From assembly GCF_020832045.1 (NCBI RefSeq), contig NZ_JAFIFK010000015.1, positions 1 to 35,929 of the forward strand: 35,929 bases of DNA. Reading direction: 5' to 3'. Positions 33,797 to 35,929 of this stretch are shown here, piece by piece. Source of the stretch: Halomonas sp. Lineage in GTDB: Bacteria; Pseudomonadota; Gammaproteobacteria; Pseudomonadales; Halomonadaceae. Under the pieces are notes generated by a model. It was given only the letters and a program-made list of their open reading frames with translations, was not told where the DNA came from and did not search any database. Position 1 is the stretch's first letter. Each line of letters begins with the position of its first letter. The translations under genes were made by a program, and so were the position numbers.

Positions 33797-34255
33797 GTGC
33801 ATCAGGACGCAACCAAATGGATCGTGGATTTGTTGAGGAGCAGAAACATCCCCTTTCTGATCTGCGGCGGGCTGGCAGCCAAAGGGTATGGCTCCGAGCG
33901 CGATCTGAACGATATCGACTTATTCGTACCCGGGGAGCGGTTTCCAGACGTGGTTGAGGCAGGCCAGGTGTACATATCCAAGCCCGCAGCCCGCCATCGG
34001 GAAGAGGGTTGGGACCTGACCTATGTGCAGTTCAGGTACGAGGGTGTCAAAGTCGAAGTGGGAAGTGCCGCTGGGGCGTGCATCTTCGAAAAGGCAGGCG
34101 AGGCATGGATTCCGCTTGATATCGATTTCTCCCGCTACGAAACCGTGAGCCTATTCGGCGTGGCGCTTCCGCTGATGCTCAGGGAGGATCTGGTGCGCTA
34201 TAAATTGGCGTTGTCACGACCGGTGGATATCGAAGACGTGCGGGCGATTCGCTGA
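33797..34255 (+). CDS. Nucleotidyltransferase-like protein (MNT/AbiEii-like fold)
   Basis: A 152-residue protein with a nucleotidyltransferase signature near its start: LICGGLAAKGYGSERDLNDIDLFVPG (about residues 19-44), i.e. a GG pair followed by the DIDLFV acidic motif. Three to four further blocks follow, ending in LMLREDLVRYKLALSR, a helix often seen in stand-alone nucleotidyltransferases. The GTG start at 33797 is preceded by GGGAGGA. The ATG that opens a longer frame at 33758 would overlap the previous gene by 20 nt and lacks a ribosome site. No HEPN or toxin partner lies next to it, so a toxin-antitoxin role is not supported. Confidence 0.75.
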   Translation: MHQDATKWIVDLLRSRNIPFLICGGLAAKGYGSERDLNDIDLFVPGERFPDVVEAGQVYISKPAARHREEGWDLTYVQFRYEGVKVEVGSAAGACIFEKAGEAWIPLDIDFSRYETVSLFGVALPLMLREDLVRYKLALSRPVDIEDVRAIR

Positions 34256-34279
34256 GCCTCCTATGGAGAAAGACCTCAC

Positions 34280-34309
34280 GGGTTGGTAAGCACTGACTGG
34301 TGGGGTTGG
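34280..34309 (+). repeat. Intergenic element, copy 3
   Basis: Third copy, 24 nt after the nucleotidyltransferase-like stop and upstream of the membrane protein gene. It shares 16 identical nt with copy 2 (34289-34304). Downstream, a TATGCT at 34321-34326 could be a -10 box. Confidence 0.55.
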
Positions 34310-34354
34310 TTTCGCCTCGCTATGCTGGGCAAAACAAGACGCCAGGGAACGCCC

Positions 34355-34870
34355 ATGCTGATCGAGATAATAAGAAACACCCCCCTATGGGTGTGGCCGC
34401 TGCTGCTGTTTCTGCTCTACCGGGGCTATCAGCAGAGCAAGGAGCGCACCATTGGCCTCTCCAAGCTGGGTATCCTTCCGGCGATTTTCCTTTTCCTCGG
34501 CTTTTTCGGCATCATCCAGGCATTCGGTGCCCATCCGCTCAGCCTGGCGCTCTGGGGACTTGGCATCGGCCTCGCCGTGCTGCTGCATCTCAAGCTCGAA
34601 CTCCCCCGTGGCGTACGCTTCTCCGCTCATGACCAAACTTTTCGCGTGCCTGGCAGCTGGCAACCGCTTGCTCTCATGCTGGCCGTCTTCTGTGCCAAGT
34701 TTGCGGTGGGCGTCATCGTGGGCAGGCGCCTACCCATCGCCAATACGGCTGCCTTCGCCGCCACCGTCAGCTTGATCTACGGCCTGCTCGGCGGCATGTT
34801 CCTGGGCCGGGCGGTGGTGATCTGGCGTGCTTCGCTGTCCAAGGTTGAACGGGTGTCAGAGCATTCATGA
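34355..34870 (+). CDS. Small membrane protein of unknown function (DUF6622-like)
   Basis: A 171-residue integral membrane protein with about five hydrophobic segments (for example PLWVWPLLLFLLYRGYQQ, LGILPAIFLFLGFFGIIQAF, LALWGLGIGLAVLLHL and YGLLGGMFLGRAVVIW). AGGGA lies 7 nt before the ATG at 34355; the longer open frame starts inside the intergenic repeat and is unlikely. I recognise the general pattern of a conserved proteobacterial membrane protein often placed next to small enzymes, but no function. A GNAT gene follows after 46 nt on the same strand. Confidence 0.82.
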   Translation: MLIEIIRNTPLWVWPLLLFLLYRGYQQSKERTIGLSKLGILPAIFLFLGFFGIIQAFGAHPLSLALWGLGIGLAVLLHLKLELPRGVRFSAHDQTFRVPGSWQPLALMLAVFCAKFAVGVIVGRRLPIANTAAFAATVSLIYGLLGGMFLGRAVVIWRASLSKVERVSEHS

Positions 34871-34916
34871 CGACCGGTGAGCCTTCACCCAGCGTGACAA
34901 CCGAACAGGAGGGGCC

Positions 34917-35375
34917 ATGACGGGTTTCCAGACGGGTTTCGTAACCGAAAGCGACAAGGCGGAGTGGCGCCAGCTGTTCGACGGCTATGGCGAGTTCTAC
35001 GGCGTACCGATCAACGATGCTACCGCCGATACCGTATGGGGCTGGCTGCTGGACCCCGGCCATGTACTCGAAGGCATTCTGACCAGGAATGAAGAGGGCA
35101 AGGCGGTCGGTTTCGTTCATGTGCGCGCCTGCCCCAGGCCCCTGGGCGGCTGCGAGGTGGGCTTTCTCGATGACATGTTCGTCGCCCCCGATGCGCGAGG
35201 CAGCGGAGCGGCCGATGCCCTGTTCGCGGCCCTTGAGGAACTGGCTAAAGCCCGCAAATGGCCGGCGATACGCTGGATTACCCAGCACTACAACGAGCGC
35301 GGCCGGGCCTTCTACGACCGCTACACGGGCGGGCCAAGCGACTTCGTCATGTATCAGTGGAAGCAGGAGCCGTAA
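34917..35375 (+). CDS. GNAT-family N-acetyltransferase
   Basis: A 152-residue acetyltransferase. The central beta-strand and acetyl-CoA loop read GFLDDMFVAPDARGSGAADALFAAL (about residues 82-106; motif A RGSGAA), followed by IRWITQHYNERGRAFYDRYT, matching the NxxAxxFYxxxGF end of the fold. AGGAGG precedes the ATG. It is full length for a single-domain GNAT. Substrate unknown. It closes the run of + strand accessory genes. Confidence 0.92.
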   Translation: MTGFQTGFVTESDKAEWRQLFDGYGEFYGVPINDATADTVWGWLLDPGHVLEGILTRNEEGKAVGFVHVRACPRPLGGCEVGFLDDMFVAPDARGSGAADALFAALEELAKARKWPAIRWITQHYNERGRAFYDRYTGGPSDFVMYQWKQEP

Positions 35376-35472
35376 GGCGTCCACTATTCCCATGTAGGCT
35401 TTTGCTTATATGAAGTAAGTCAGCGACAACACTGACACGACCAAGGTCAAAATTCAGTCTCGTTACGTAGAT

Positions 35473-35485
35473 TTACACGGTGTAA
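35473..35485. promoter_or_regulatory. 13-bp palindrome upstream of the NERD-domain gene
   Basis: TTACACGGTGTAA has perfect 6-bp arms around one G, in an AT-richer stretch about 70 nt before the NERD-protein start. It fits an operator; the binding protein is unknown. Confidence 0.4.
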
Positions 35486-35555
35486 GGCGTTAGCTTGAGT
35501 CTAAGCAGGCTGAAGTAAAGGCCTCATACCGATAGCCACCGGACGAGATGAGACC

Positions 35556-35929
35556 TTGGACTACTCGATCCTCATTGATGCCGCAAGGCCGCTGTGGTGG
35601 GTTCTCCCCATTGCCGTGCTGCTTGGTATTCTCAAGTCCCGCTGGTTCAAGGGAATGTTTGGCGAAGCCTTCGTCAGGCTGATCGCCAAGGTACGTCTCC
35701 CTGCCGAGGAGTACCGCAGCGTTCACAACGTCACGCTCCCCACGCCCGACGGCACCACCCAGATCGACCATGTTCTCGTCTCCCGCTACGGCATCTTCGT
35801 CATCGAAACCAAGCATATGGCGGGCTGGATCTTCGGCAGCGAGAAGCAGGCCCAGTGGACCCAGAAGCTCTACCGCAAGACCTTCAAATTCCAGAACCCG
35901 CTGCGCCAGAACTACAAGCACGTAAAAGC
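35556..35929 (+). CDS. NERD-domain (nuclease-related) membrane-anchored protein, 3' truncated by window edge
   Basis: The frame is open to the last base, giving about 124 residues. A short hydrophobic segment near the N-terminus (PLWWVLPIAVLLGILKSRW) is followed by the NERD domain core: VRLPAEEYRSVHNVTLPTPD, then TTQIDHVLVSRYGIFVIETKH, in which the D, E and K of the restriction-nuclease-like IDH...ETK motif are visible. NERD proteins are thought to be nucleases or DNA-processing factors, mostly uncharacterised. The start is unclear: the TTG at 35556 is the only start-type codon in frame, and no clear ribosome site is seen. Any C-terminal zinc ribbon lies outside the window. Confidence 0.8.
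   Translation, partial: MDYSILIDAARPLWWVLPIAVLLGILKSRWFKGMFGEAFVRLIAKVRLPAEEYRSVHNVTLPTPDGTTQIDHVLVSRYGIFVIETKHMAGWIFGSEKQAQWTQKLYRKTFKFQNPLRQNYKHVK

Noticed and set aside
33797..34255. Toxin-antitoxin pair (MNT-HEPN or AbiE type)
   Set aside because: Only a nucleotidyltransferase-like gene is seen; neither neighbour is a HEPN protein or AbiEi-like antitoxin.
32237..34309. Chromosomal integron with attC sites
   Set aside because: The repeated elements lack the GTTRRRY/RYYYAAC cores and long imperfect stems of attC, and no integrase gene is present.
35490..35921. Long open frame on the - strand at the right edge
   Set aside because: The + strand frame encodes clear NERD-domain motifs; the - strand product has no recognisable family and is a mirror of that gene.

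Overview
The window is GC-rich, tightly packed chromosomal DNA from a gammaproteobacterium, most likely a halomonad (Halomonas or a close relative). The evidence is the gene content: a TRAP-linked hexuronate pathway, a module for 3-hydroxypropionate (acrylate/DMSP-type) catabolism, several SLC13 carriers and a Mrp/complex I-like membrane cluster. Short overlapping genes and sparse AT-rich intergenic islands fit the same picture. The lineage call is an inference; no rRNA or marker gene is present. I saw no tRNA, rRNA, insertion sequence, phage gene or CRISPR array.

Layout. (1) 1-5981: hexuronate catabolism. A TRAP large permease (cut by the left edge), a UxuB-type oxidoreductase and UxuA lie on the + strand, facing KDG kinase and its LacI-type regulator on the - strand. 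AACGTT-centred palindromes lie at the kinase and regulator promoters. (2) 6156-6899: an orphan methyltransferase. (3) 7020-11478: a LysR regulator divergent from an MmsA/DddC-type dehydrogenase and a GMC oxidoreductase. These two enzymes would take 3-hydroxypropionate through malonate semialdehyde to acetyl-CoA. The divergent promoter holds two perfect palindromes, and a nested inverted-repeat element separates the two enzyme genes. (4) 11680-16844: a cold-shock protein with three hairpins behind it, an SLC13 carrier with RCK_C domains, a carboxylesterase, a UbiA prenyltransferase and a stand-alone TrpB. (5) 16997-22696: a five-gene operon of a zinc-ribbon miniprotein, a DUF4040/MrpC-like fusion and three antiporter-type NuoL/M/N homologues. 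The last four genes are joined by 4-nt ATGA overlaps. No soluble, quinone-binding or DUF2309 partner is present. This is the most unusual system in the window. (6) 22779-24191: PIN-PhoH ATPase on the - strand, then a short ZipA-like membrane protein.

(7) 25524-31164: acetyltransferase, VOC protein, Lrp-type regulator divergent from a double gate-domain membrane protein, an LrgA/LrgB pair and an SLC13 dicarboxylate-type carrier. (8) 31244-35375: seven accessory genes, all on the + strand: sugar O-acetyltransferase, FosA, YdeI-like, PEP mutase/isocitrate lyase-like, nucleotidyltransferase-like, a membrane protein and a GNAT. Three of the gaps carry a conserved roughly 30-bp intergenic element. 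(9) From 35556 a NERD-domain protein begins and runs off the right edge.
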